From the NCBI RefSeq assembly GCF_023898315.1, contig NC_064622.1, positions 278,433,503 to 278,497,502 on the forward strand: a stretch of 64,000 nt of DNA, given 5' to 3'. Below, piece after piece: positions 11,082 to 21,469 of the stretch. The DNA comes from Schistocerca nitens (taxonomy: Eukaryota; Arthropoda; Insecta; Orthoptera; Acrididae). Within the stretch, counting starts at the first letter, position 1. Every line of letters begins with the position of its first letter. Under the pieces are notes generated by a model, which ran no database searches, had not been told where the DNA came from, and worked only from the letters and a program-made list of their open reading frames with translations. A program made the position numbers and the translations under genes.

Positions 11082-11625
11082 CCAATTTGGCTCCTTTCGA
11101 AGTATGCTCATGTAATAGCTCTGTATGTAGCATTTTGACCAATACCCAAGAAAGGAAACAGAAGCAATGCGTTGAATTACAGACACATATCACTCACGTC
11201 GATCTGTAGTAGCAGTTTGAAACATATACTGTTTTCGAACATTACGAAGTACCTCGAAGAAAACAATCTATTTCCAGATAGTCAGCTCTGATTCAGATAA
11301 TACCGTTCTTGTGAAACACAACTGGTTCCTTATTCACACGAAATAAGAGTGCTACCAACAGGGAATCGGAAATTGATTCCATATTCCAGAAGGGTTTTTG
11401 ACACCGTTCCTCAAAAACGGCATCTAATAAAATTGCATGCCTATAAGAGTATCGTCGCAGTTGTGCGACTGGATTCTCGAGTTCCTGTCAGGAAGGTCAC
11501 AGTTCACACTAACTGACGGAAAGTCATCAAAATAGGTGATATTTGTCGTTCCCCAAGGAAGTGATATAGGCCGTCTGCTGTTCCCCATCTGTATAAACGA
11601 TTTAGGGAACAATCTAAGCAGCCCT
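11082..11625 (+). pseudogene. LINE reverse transcriptase segment
   Basis: Plus-strand blocks PIPKKGN, NYRHISLTS and YLEENNLFPDSQ (11140-11290), then VVPQGSDIG and ICINDLG (11545-11605). These are RT motifs preceding the YADD box in CR1/Jockey-type LINEs. Multiple frame shifts. The 3' part belongs to the 301-bp duplicated block. Confidence 0.8.
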
Positions 11626-12003
11626 GGAAATTGAAAATTGGGAAATTTGTGTTAAGGTCTTATGGGACCGAACTGCTGAGGTCATCGATCCCTAAGCTTA
11701 CGCACCGTTCCTCAAAAACGGCATCTAATAAAATTGCATGCCTATAAGAGTATCGTCGCAGTTGTGCGACTGGATTCTCGAGTTCCTGTCAGGAAGGTCA
11801 CAGTTCACACTAACTGACGGAAAGTCATCAAAATAGGTGATATTTGTCGTTCCCCAAGGAAGTGATATAGGCCGTCTGCTGTTCCCCATCTGTATAAACG
11901 ATTTAGGGAACAATCTAAGCAGCCCTGGAAATTGAAAATTGGGAAATTTGTGTTAAGGTCTTATGGGACCGAACTGCTGAGGTCATCGATCCCTAAGCTT
12001 ACG
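11402..12003. repeat. Exact 301-bp tandem duplication
   Basis: The block 11402-11702 is followed directly by an apparently identical copy, 11703-12003; reading both, I see no difference. Each unit contains about 223 bp of LINE reverse transcriptase and the first about 77 bp of the adjacent SINE-B. The duplication therefore happened after the SINE inserted, and recently, or it is an assembly artefact. The junction shares the short word CACCG. Confidence 0.95.
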
Positions 12004-12126
12004 CACGACTTAATCTAACTTTAACTTACGCTAAGTACAACACACACACCCATGCCCGAGGGAGGACTCGAACCTTCAACGGGGGGGGGGGGGGGGGGGG
12101 GGGGGAGCCGCCCGGACCGTTACAAG
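11927..12126 (-). mobile_element. tRNA-headed SINE, family B, with poly-G expansion
   Basis: Full-length antisense SINE-B inserted in the LINE, with target duplication GCAGCCCT (11919-11926 and 12127-12134). A partial copy of its 3' end (11626-11702) belongs to the duplicated unit. A 25-bp G run (12081-12105) has expanded next to the B box. Confidence 0.9.
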
Positions 12127-12262
12127 GCAGCCCTCTTAAACTGTTTGCAGCGATGATGGTGTCAACTAACGTCCAGTAAAGTCATCAGAAGATCAAAACC
12201 ATTGCAAGATGTTTAAGACAAGACATCTGTATGATACAAAAAGTGGCACTTGTCTCTCAATA

Positions 12263-13652
12263 CATTACTGGCCTATAAGATTGCTACACCAAGAAGAAAT
12301 GCAGATGATAAACGGGTATTCATTGGACAAATATAATACACTAGAACTGACATGTGATTACATTTTCACGCGGTTATGGTGCATAGATCCTGAGAAATCA
12401 GTACCCAGAACAACCATCTCTGGCCGTAATAACGGCCTTGATGCGCCTGGGCATTGAGTCAAACAGAGCTTGGATGGCGTGTACAGGTACAGCTGCCCAT
12501 GCAGCTTCAACACGATACCACAGTTCATCTAGAGTAGTGACTGGCGTATTGTGACGAGCCACCATTGACCAGACGTTTTCAATTGGTGAGAGATCTGGAG
12601 AATGTGCTGGCCAGGGCTGCAGTCGAACATTTTCTGTATCCAGAAAGGCCCGTATACGACCTGCAACATGCGGTCGTGCATTATCCTGCTGAAATGTAGG
12701 GTTCCGCAGGGATCGAATGAAGGGTAGAGCCACGGGTCGGAACACGTGTGAAATGTAACGTCCACTGTTCAAAGTGCCGTCAATGCGTACACCATCGCAG
12801 GCGGTCCTGTCTGTGATGCAGCATCAAGGGTAACCGCAGCCATGGTCTCCGAGCTGATAATGGTTCAAATGGCTCTGAGCACTATGGGACTTAACATCTG
12901 TGGTCATCAGTCCCCTAGAACTTAGAACTACTTAAACCTAACTAACCTAAGGACATCACCCACATCCATGCCCGAGGCAGGATTCGAACCTGCGACCGTA
13001 GCAGTTGCGCGGTTCCGGACTGAGCGCCTTAACCGCGAGACCACCGCGGCCGGCTCCGAGCTGATAGTCCATCCTCCTGCAAACGTTGTCGAACTGTTCG
13101 TGCAGATGGTTGTTGTATTGCAGACGTCCCCATCTGTTGACTCAGGGATAGAGACGTGGCTGCACGATCCGTTACAGCCATGCGGATAAGATTCCTGTCA
13201 TCTCGACTGCTAGTGATACGAGGACGTTGGGATCCAGCAAGGCGTTCCGCGTTACGCTCCTGAACCAATAGATTCCATATTCTGCTAACAGTCATTGGAT
13301 CTCGACCAACGCGGGCAGCATTGTCGTGATACGATAAACCGCATTCGCGTGAGGCTACAATCCGACCTTTATCAAAGTCGGAAACGTGATGGTATGCATT
13401 TCTCCTCCTTGCACGAGGCATCACAACAACGTTTCACCAGGCAACGCCGGTCAACTGCTGTTTGTGTATGAGAAATCGGTTGGAAACTTTCCTCATATCA
13501 GCACGTTGTAGGTGTCGCCACCGGCGCCAACCTTGTGTGAATGCTCTGGAAAGCTAATTATTTGCATATCACAGCATCTTCTGCCTCTCGGTTATATTTC
13601 GCGTCTGTAGCAGGTCATCTTCGTGGTGTAGCAATTGTAATGGCCAGTAGTG
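12263..13652 (-). mobile_element. Tc1-like element family B (DD34E), SINE-interrupted
   Basis: Terminal inverted repeats CATTACTGGCC.. and ..GGCCAGTAGTG bound the element; the left flank is TA, the right flank has decayed to CA. On the minus strand the N-terminal part (13029-13424) shows FDKGRIVASRECGLSY and the paired HTH. The C-terminal part (12398-12772) shows QQDNARPH and SPDLSPIENVWS with the usual 34-residue spacing. A SINE splits it at 12860. Inactive. Confidence 0.93.
12860..13053 (-). mobile_element. SINE family A inside Tc1
   Basis: A 194-bp antisense SINE-A with a perfect 13-bp target duplication CTCCGAGCTGATA (12847-12859, 13054-13066). It is younger than the Tc1 element it interrupts. 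Confidence 0.96.
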
Positions 13653-13731
13653 CATTATAAAAAAAATATGAGGTCATCCACACGAGTACTAAAATGTTAA
13701 AATTTCGGTTACGCGACAAATCAAATTCACT

Positions 13732-16700
13732 CCCCCCCCCCCCCCCCCCCGGCCCCTCCGTGAACCATCGACCTTGCCGTTGGTGGGGAGGCTTGCGTGC
13801 CTCAGCGATACAGATAGCCGTACCGTAGGTGCAACCACAACGGAGGGGTATCTGTTGAGAGGCCAGTCAAACGCGTGGTTCCTGAAGAGGGGCAGCAGCC
13901 TTTTCAGTAGTTGCAGGGGCAACAGTCTGGATGATTGACTGATCTGACCTTGTAACACTAACCAAAACGGCCTTGCTGTGCTGGTACTGCGAACGGCTGA
14001 AAGCAAGGGGAAACTACGGCCGTAATTTTTCCCGAGAGCGTGCAGCTTTACTGTATGGTTAAATGACGACGGCGTCCTCTTGGGTAAAATATTCCGGAGG
14101 TAAAATAGTCCCCCATTCGGATCTCCGGGCGGGGACTACTCAGGAGGACGTCGTCATCAGGAGAAACAAAACTGGCGTTCTACGGATCGGAGCGTGGAAT
14201 GTCAGATCCCTTAATCGAGCATGTAGGTTAGAAAATTTAAAAAGGGAAATGGATAGGTTAAAGTCAGATATAGTGGGAATTAGTGAAGTTCGGTGGCAGG
14301 AGGAACAAGACTTTTGGTCAGGCGAATACAGGATCATAAATACAAAATGAAATAGGGGTAATGCAGGAGTAGGTTTAATAATGAACAAAAAAATAGGAGT
14401 GCGGGTAAGCTATTACGAACAGCATAGTGAACGCCAAGATAGACACGAAGCCCACGCCTACTACAGTAGTACAAGTTTATATGCCAACTAGCTCTGCAGA
14501 TGATGAAGAAATTGAAAGAAATGTATGATGAAATCAAAGAAATTATTCAGGGAGACGAAAAGTTAATAGTCTTGGGTGACTGGAATTCGGTAGTAGGAAA
14601 AGGGAGAGAAGTAAACATGGTAGGTGAATATGGACTGGGGCTAAGAAATGAAAGAGGAAGCCGCCTGGTAGAATTTTGCACAGAGCACAACTTAATCATA
14701 GCTAACACTTGGTTCAAGAATCATAAAAGAAGGCTGTATACATGGAAGAAGCCTGGAGATACTGACAGGTTTCAGATAGATTATATAATGGTAAGACAGA
14801 GATTTAGGAACCAGGTTTTAAATTGTAGGACATTTCCAGGAGCAGATGTGGACTCAGACCACAATCTATTGGTTATGAACTGTAGACTAAAACTGAAGAA
14901 ACTGCAAAAAGGTAGGAATTTAAGGAGATGTGACCTGGATAAACTGACTAACCCAGAGGTTGTACAGAGTTTCAGGGAGAGCATAAGGGAACAATTGACA
15001 AGAATGAGGGAAAGAAATACACTAGAAGAAGAATGGGTAGCTTTGAGGGATGAAGTAGTGAAGGCAGCAGAGGATCAAGTAGGTAAAAAGACGAGGGCTA
15101 GTAGAAATCCCTGGGTAACAGAAGAAATATTGAATTTAATTGATGAAAGGAGAAAATATAAAAATGCACTAAATGAAGCAGGCAAAAAGGAATACAAACG
15201 TCTCAAAAATGAGATCGACAGGAAGTGCAAAATCGCTAAGCAGGGATGGCTAGAGGACAAATGTAAGGATGTAGAGGCTTATCTCACTAGGGGTAAGGTA
15301 GATACAGCCTACAGGAAAATTAAAGAGACCTTTGGAGAAAAGAGAACCACTTGTATGAATATCAAGAGCTCAGATGGAAACTCAGTTCTAAGCAAAGAAG
15401 GGAAAGCAGAAGGGTGGAAGGAGTATATAGAGGGTCTATACAAGGGCGATGTACTTGAGGACAATATCATGAAAATAGGAGAGGATATAGATGAAGATGA
15501 AATGGGAGATATGATACTGCGTGAAGAGTTTGACAGAGCACTGAAAGACCTGAGTCGAAACAAGGCCCCGGGAGTAGACAACATTCCATTAGAACTACTG
15601 ACGGCCTTGGGAGAGCCAGTCCTGACAAAACTCTACCATCTGGTGAGCAAGATGTACGAGACAGGCGAAATACCCTCAGACTTCAAGAAGAATATAATAA
15701 TTCCAATCCCAAAGAAAGCAAGTGTTGACAGATGTGAAAATTACCGAACTAAAAGTTTAATAAACCACAGCTGCAAAATACTAACGCGAATTCTTTACAG
15801 ACGAATGGAAAAACTAGTAGAAACCGACCTCGAGGAAGATCAGTTTGGATTCCGTAGAAATATTCGAACACGCGAGGCAATACTGACCCTACGACTTATC
15901 TTAGAAGCTAGATTAAGGAAAGGCAAACCTACGTTTATAGCATTTGTAGACTTAGATTAAGCTTTTGACAATGTTGACTGGAATACTCTCTTTCAAATTC
16001 TAAAGGTGGCAGGGGTAAAATACATGGAGCGAAAGGCTAATTACAATTTGTACAGAAACCAGATGGCAGTTAAAAGAGTCGAGGGACATGAAAGGGAAGG
16101 AGTGGTTGGGAAGGGAGTGAGAGAGTGTTGTAGCCTTTCCCCGATGTTATTCAATCTGTATATTGAGCAAGCAATGAAGGACACAAAAGAAAAATTCGGA
16201 GTTGGTATTAAAACCCATGGAGAAGAAATAAAAACTTTGAGGTTTGCCGATGACATTGTAATTCTGTCAGAGACAGCAAAGGACTTGGAAGAGCAGTTGA
16301 ACGGAATGGACAGTGTCTTGAAAGGAGGATATAAGATGAACATCGACAAAAGCAAAACGAGGATAATGGAATGTAGTCGAATTAAGTCGGGTGATGCTGA
16401 GGGAATTAGATTAGGAAATGAGACACTTGTAGTAGTAAAGGAGTTTTGCTATTTGGGGAGCAAAATAACTGATGACGGTCGAAGTAGAGAGGATATAAAA
16501 TGTAGACTTGCAATGGCAAGGAAAGCGTTTCTGAACAAGAGAAATTTGTTAACATCGAGTATTGATTTAAGTGTCAGGAAGTCGTTTCTGAAGGTAATTG
16601 TATGGAGTGTAGCCATGTATGGAAGTGAAACATGGACAATAAATAGTTTGGGCAAGAAGAGAATAGAAGCTTTCGAAATGTGGTGCTACAGAAGAATGTT

Positions 16701-17027
16701 GAAGATTAGGTGGGTAGATCACGTAATTAATGAGGAGGTACTGAATAGGATTGGGGAGAAGTTTGTGGGACAACTTGACTAGAAGAAGGGATCGGTTGGT
16801 AGGAGATTTTCCGAGGCATCAAGGGATCACCCATTTAGTATTGGAGGCCAGCGTGGAGGGTAAAAATCGTAGAGGGAGACCAAGAGATGAATACACTAAG
16901 CAGATGCAGAAGGATGTAGGTTGCAGTAGGTACTGGGAGATGAAGAAGCTTGCACAGGATAGAGTAGCATGGAGAGCTGCATCAAACCAGTCTCAGGACT
17001 GAAGACCACAACAACAACAACAACAAC
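13732..17027 (+). mobile_element. Near full-length RTE-clade LINE
   Basis: A 3.3-kb non-LTR element with a C19 tract and 5' UTR (13732-14062), a single endonuclease-RT reading region (about 14063-17002) and a 3' (CAA)n tail ending 17027. It lies inside the CR1-like LINE, splitting its RT at an AAATTCA-like site. Close copies or relatives lie at 32910-33890, 42184-42225 and 43885-49125. The reading frame is broken in several places, so this copy is inactive. Confidence 0.93.
14063..17002 (+). pseudogene. RTE endonuclease-reverse transcriptase, broken
   Basis: Domains in order: apurinic-type endonuclease (RIGAWNVRSLN at 14179, LGDWNSVVGKG at 14571, SDHNLLVMN at 14860), linker, then RT (NKAPGVDNIPLELL at 15560, QFGFRR at 15840, FVDLD at 15945, LSPMLFNLY at 16135, FADDIVILSE at 16240). 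The C-terminal region ends KKLAQDRVAWRAA. Breaks: a stop at 14348, a frame change before 14500, a stop after FVDLD (15958), and a frame change near 16760 where the segment around EKRSLW is shortened. An intact gene of this family would be near 950 aa. Confidence 0.9.
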
Positions 17028-17475
17028 TTCAACTAAGTATACAGAGGTCACAAGTACGAAGAACTAAAAAAAATTTGGAACTCTCACACAGAAAATGATG
17101 CGGGGGAAAGCGAACCAGTGATTGGCGTTTATTGGCAGAACAGTTAGAAGATGCAGAGGTTTACTAATGAGACTTCCTACACTAAGCTTGTCAGTACTCT
17201 TCTGGTGAATAGCTGCGCAGTATGGGATCCTTACCAGGTATTATCGACGAACGATATCGAAAATGTTCAAAGATGGGCATTTCGTTTTGTATTATCGCGA
17301 AAAAGGGCAGAGAACGTCATCGATATGATATGCGGGTTGGGGTGGCAATCATTAAAACAAAGACGGTCCTCGTTGTGTGGGAATCTTTTTTTGAAATTTC
17401 AATCACTAACTTTCTCCACCGAATTTAATAATATTTGATTGACTCCCACCTGCACAGGGAAAAATTGTTAAATCC
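17028..17475 (+). pseudogene. CR1/Jockey-like LINE C-terminus
   Basis: Continuation of the LINE interrupted by the RTE element. A 95-codon frame (17151-17438) reads TKLVSTLLVNSCAVWDPYQV and ICGLGWQSLKQRR, the typical C-terminal region after the RT. Ends without a tail. Confidence 0.8.
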
Positions 17476-17699
17476 TGTCTACTCTTCGAATATGTGGGGT
17501 CTAGGAAACCTGCCTTCTCGGATCGCTAGACAACATCCAAACAAATCGTATTAATGAGTTTTATTACGAAATGAACACTCACAGTACTTAACTTTGACAA
17601 TAACACAGAAGTGTCGCAAACAAAGGGCGACATTGAAATAAGAAATCTCTTCAGTATATACAATTCCTAAGTCGCTGGTCTAGAAGTGCCTAATCTTGA

Positions 17700-17896
17700 C
17701 CGAGCGAGGTGGCGCAGTGGTAGCACACTGGACTCGCATTCGGAAGGATTTAGGTTTTCCGTGTTTTCCCTAAATCGCTCCAGGCAAATTCTGGGATGGT
17801 TCCTTTGAAAGGGCACGGCCGACTTCCTTCCCCATCCTTCCCTAATCCGACGAGACCGGTGACCTCGCTGTTTGGTCTCTTCCAATCCAATCCAAT
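17700..17896 (+). mobile_element. tRNA-headed SINE, family C
   Basis: About 197 bp starting GAGCGAGGTGGCGCAGTGG (A-box-like). Its B-box part is deleted relative to the copy at 45544. Body contains CGCTCCAGGCAAAT and GGCACGGCCGACTTCC; the tail is (CCAAT)n. Perfect 11-bp target duplication CCTAATCTTGA (17689-17699, 17897-17907). Confidence 0.92.
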
Positions 17897-17907
17897 CCTA
17901 ATCTTGA

Positions 17908-18252
17908 TGCTGCTGTAGAAGTGGGCTGCGACCAGTCGGGAGCGGTGCTTGTATTCTGTTCACCTCTTCACATAGAGGCCGCTACTGCCGCGTTGTCGTC
18001 CTAGAGAGGAGTCGATCAGCGTGCTATTGGCTGACGTTTCCTTGAAAGCCCTTCTGCTCTCTCGTTTCCGACTGCCGTTCCGACGCTTGACTTCACGCCG
18101 CAACAGAAATGACTTTCGTAATACAATAAATCAGAGCTTGAGCAGAAAGGTTTAAGTTTTCGTTTTTCCCACCGTTGTTTGAGAGTGGAATGTTAGAGAA
18201 ATTCTCTGAAAGTACGAGTAGTTGGATGAACAAGTGTCGTAGCGCCATACAT
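17908..18252. other. Unassigned, GC-mixed
   Basis: No gene identified. The stretch 17925-18100 has the feel of a dispersed repeat or LTR-like regulatory sequence, but I could not name it. Confidence 0.3.
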
Positions 18253-19490
18253 CACCCATATAAACAGTCCAGTCACATTAACGTGACCATCGCGTGCAGT
18301 AACCACCCACAGATGGCAGATGGCAGCACTAGCAATGAAGGGTATATGAAGCGTTTCGGAGAACGCTGAAAACAGTGCAGTCGTCCTCGTAATGCGGAAA
18401 CGAAGCCATTTATTTGACGTCCAATAGGATATATATGGTCATTGACTTTGGGAACAAGGGTGCAACCATTTCCGAGACGGATAAGTTTGTAACCTGTTCT
18501 TGTATCTTGGTTGACGTATACCGTGCACGACAAATGACGCTATGCAAAACCGTCACTGAAGCGACTGTGGTGCACCATGCTCCATAGATGACAGGGGTGG
18601 ACGACGGCTGAGGAGCCGTGCGAACAGACGTGCAACTGTTGAGCAACGGACCCCACCAGATGAACAAGGGGCTGCCAACACCGCCTCCTCTACGGCCGTT
18701 CAGCGAACGTTGCTGCGTATGGTAGCAGGCGCCCGGTTCGCATCCAAGTTGACTGCTGCTCATCGGTCACGAAGGATTGAATTTGCACGTCAGTACTGCG
18801 ACAGGAAGTCCACTGAGTACCGACAGGCGGCCTTATCACATGAATCACGATTTATGCTCAGTCGGACAGATGGCCGTCGGCATGTACTCCACGAAATGTC
18901 TGAAAGCAAACACCCTGCAACAATCGTCCGGAGGATCCAGATTGGCGGACAAAAATTATGTTTTGATCGATTTTGGCCAAAATTTGACCAAAAAAGTGTT
19001 CCCGTTACTTATTTTCAGTCAGCAGTTCCAGGAACTTGTATCACTCCTTCCTCTAACTCGAATTGTTCCTGGAGAGCAATTGAATCGTTCTTCTTGGCGA
19101 GAAAAACAGTGGCCAGCGGAGTACGGTAATCTTATCCTGGTGCTTTTCGAACCAGCCTGCGAGTTGTCAGAGACGTTGCATTGCCCTGCTGGTAGATGCT
19201 GTCATGCAAATCGCATGTAGAGGTGGGCATGGTCCCCAAGGATAAATGCATATTTGTGTTGATCCATTGTGCCTTCAAGAACGACAAGATCACCCACGGA
19301 ATGCCTCCAGTCTGGATCCTCCGGACGGACGATTGTCACAGGGTGTTTGCTTTCAGACATTTCCGACTGAGCATAAATCGTGATTCATGCGATAAGGCCG
19401 CCAGTCGGTACTCAGTGGACTTCCTGTCGCAGTACTGACGTGCAGATTCCATCCTTCGTCGCCGAGGAACAGCAGTTAAACATTTAACAA
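18253..19490. mobile_element. Head-to-head Tc1 family D fossil
   Basis: From 18253 (terminus CAGTCCAGTCACATTAACG) to about 18945 the element reads on the plus strand (TIR, HTH region, RQAALSHESRFMLS first-Asp block at 18820). From about 19060 to 19490 it reads on the minus strand, repeating part of the same region. The arms 18768-18945 and 19305-19475 are reverse complements at high identity, except that the right arm lacks about 27 bp. Inactive; formed by two insertions or by an inversion with duplication. Confidence 0.75.
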
Positions 19491-19661
19491 AAGACTATAC
19501 CCGTTAATGAGTAGATTATGACAGAATTCTAATTTTTTAAGTTCGGTCACTAATTATATGAAATAATGAAAATTAAATTTTTGTTCCGCTGGAAGCAGTT
19601 AGATAGGCAACCTGCAGCTAGTGTAGTGTGCCGTGCACGTAGCTGGCTGTCTAGTAATATA

Positions 19662-20488
19662 CAGGGTGATCAAAAAGTCAGTATAAATTTGAATACTTAA
19701 TAAACCACGGAATAATGTAGATAGAGAGGTAAAAATTGACACACAGGCTTGGAATGACATGGGGTTTTATTAGAACAAAAAACAAAAAAACAAAAAAAAA
19801 CAAAGTTCACAAAATGTCCGACAGATGGCGCTGGACAGCAAAACGTCAGTAACTGCTACCGTAACGGGTGAGAGGTACGCCGATATGTTACAGAATCGCA
19901 GCATCCCCAGCCTGGCTGATAAACACCTGCTGGAACGTACGATGTTTATGCAGGATGGCGCTCCACCCCATATTGCGAGACGCGTGAAAGATCTCTTGCG
20001 CACTTCGTTTCGTGATGATCGTGTGCTCAGTCGCCACTTTCGTCATGCTTGGCTTTCCTGGTCGCCAGACCTCAGTCCGTTCGATTATTCGCTTTGGGGT
20101 TACCTGAAGTCGCAAGTGTATCGTGATCGACCGACATCTCTAGGGATGCTGAAAGACAACATCCGACGCCAGTGCCTCCCCATAACTCCGGACATGGTTT
20201 ACAGTGCTGTTCACAACATTATTCCTCGACAACAGCTATTGTTGAGGAATGATGGTGGACATATTGAGCATTTCCTTTAAAGGACATCATCTTTGCTTTG
20301 TCTTACTTTGTTATGATAATTATTGCTATTCTGATCAGATGAAGCGCCATCTGTCAGACATGTTTTGAACTTTTGTATTTTTTTGGTTCTTGTCATTCCA
20401 AGCATGTGTGTCAATTTGTACCTCTCTATCTACATTATTCCGTGATTTATTCAGTTTTCAAATTTATACTGACTTTTTGAGCACCCGG
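19662..20488 (+). mobile_element. Deletion derivative of a Tc1/mariner-superfamily element
   Basis: An 827-bp element with long TIRs (about 110 bp; left CAGGGTGATCAAAAAGTCAG, right CTGACTTTTTGAGCACCCGG) and TA flanks (19660-19661, 20489-20490). The N-terminal transposase half is gone, but the C-terminal half remains open (19825-20280). Its intact ends could still be bound in trans. Confidence 0.92.
19825..20280 (+). pseudogene. Transposase C-terminal half, 151 codons
   Basis: Contains MFMQDGAPPHIARRVKDLL (second catalytic Asp) and SPDLSPFDYSLWGYLKSQVY (third catalytic Asp, 42 residues later) and ends NDGGHIEHFL. The HTH domain and first catalytic Asp are missing because of an internal deletion near 19850, so it cannot catalyse transposition. 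The open frame without stops implies a fairly recent deletion derivative. Confidence 0.88.
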
Positions 20489-20699
20489 TAGAGTCCAAAG
20501 TTGTTCACCAGCTTATTGTCGTCTTTGAGCCCTATAGTCTACTGTGTTCTATTGACGATTTTGTAAGTAAAAGAACAGTTCATACAGAACAAGAAATATT
20601 GTAGAAAGCTGGCAGGTGTTGGCTGTCATCTTCAGGCGATCTCCTTTCAGTTTCAACTAGTGTTGACACGAATACATAAAGCAGCTTCTCGACGAAATA

Positions 20700-21140
20700 T
20701 TGTGTGACTGCGTTACACCGCCTCTCGACGTGACTCCAGCTCCGTTGGAGGTTTGCGCCGTCGGCGGCACTGCCATTCCCGGCCCGCACAGGTGTGAATG
20801 GTGCGCTAAGAGAATTGCGCAACCAGGCCGTGTTTCGCCTCGCCTGCCCCCCTGTCTCTGGCTGCGGCTGGTGCCTGGTGGGGCGCCGGGCAGGCGTTGT
20901 CCGTGCTTTGGCGCGCCTTCGCCGTCGCCTTCGCTTCAGTGCCACGGAAGCCGCCGACGGGAGCCGAGCGGAGCCATGCATGGCGCGACCGTGCTGCCGC
21001 CTGGTGCCGGCCGCGGCGGCAGCAGCCGTCTACGCTCTGGTGAGGACCGCCGTCACGTGTCATGTTTTGCTTCCTCCAAACTGTAAGCTGTTGTTCTTCT
21101 CTGGCAGTGCAGTGTCAACGTCCGCGGTCCGTTGAACCGA
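20700..21140. other. CpG-rich patch
   Basis: A GC- and CpG-rich stretch of about 440 bp, unlike the AT-rich surroundings, with words such as GGCGCGCC-like and CCGGCCGCGGCGGC. It could be a promoter-associated CpG island of a host gene. It hosts the exon candidate at 20980. Confidence 0.5.
20980..21039 (+). CDS. Candidate first coding exon (signal-peptide-like)
   Basis: ATG at 20980 in good context (GCATGGCG) opens MARPCCRLVPAAAAAAVYAL, a short basic start followed by an Ala-rich hydrophobic run. The codon for Leu is followed by GTGAGG, a good 5' splice donor (GT at 21040-21041). All this lies in the CpG-rich patch. No downstream exon was found, and an upstream ATG at 20976 is in another frame. 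Weak but the best host-gene candidate in the window. Confidence 0.25.
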
Positions 21141-21469
21141 TAGTTCACGTTCTCCTAACTGCATTCCCTTTACGCTAACGACGTTCACATAAACGCCATG
21201 CAGTTGCATCTCCAAATTGCACTGTTCATTATGCCGTGCTGTAAGGCTGTTACAATATTAGTTTCTTAGTTAATGACAGGGACTTCTGCTGCGATAACCT
21301 CGAAACCAGTAATGTCAGTGCTCAATTCTCGTCCATTAACGAAGCCTTAACGACCTTGTCAGATGTATCACTTGTACACGACGCTCTTTCATATCTCTGA
21401 CATCTGTAAGAACTATCAGATTTTCTTGACAGTGTTCAAGAATGACGCGGAAGAATCAATATGCAAGGG

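Larger units (their letters stand above)
8170..17475 (+). mobile_element. CR1/Jockey-like LINE split by nested insertions
   Basis: Pieces in the same order and strand fit one non-LTR element: endonuclease/linker (8200-9171), linker (9691-9791), reverse transcriptase (11082-11625), RT continuation (12135-12262), further RT (13653-13731) and C-terminus (17028-17475). The broken reading resumes at the expected residue each time. Examples: EVIHTSTK directly after the Tc1 element, and VWDPYQVL in the final piece. Frameshifts and stops are frequent, so it is inactive. It ends about 17475, before the usual 3' tail. Confidence 0.8.

Noticed and set aside
11402-12003. LTR pair or satellite
   Set aside because: The units are directly adjacent, cross a LINE/SINE junction and lack LTR features; a simple tandem duplication explains them.
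12968-13189. Recurring frames starting MPEAGFEPATV (also at 36443, 38093 and 46270)
   Set aside because: They are translations of the antisense tRNA-like head of SINE-A, not a protein family.
13751-13850. HDV-like self-cleaving ribozyme at the RTE 5' end
   Set aside because: A CCCTCCGT/ACGGAGGG pairing exists, but it encloses about 85 nt and I could not lay out the nested pseudoknot; kept only as a question.
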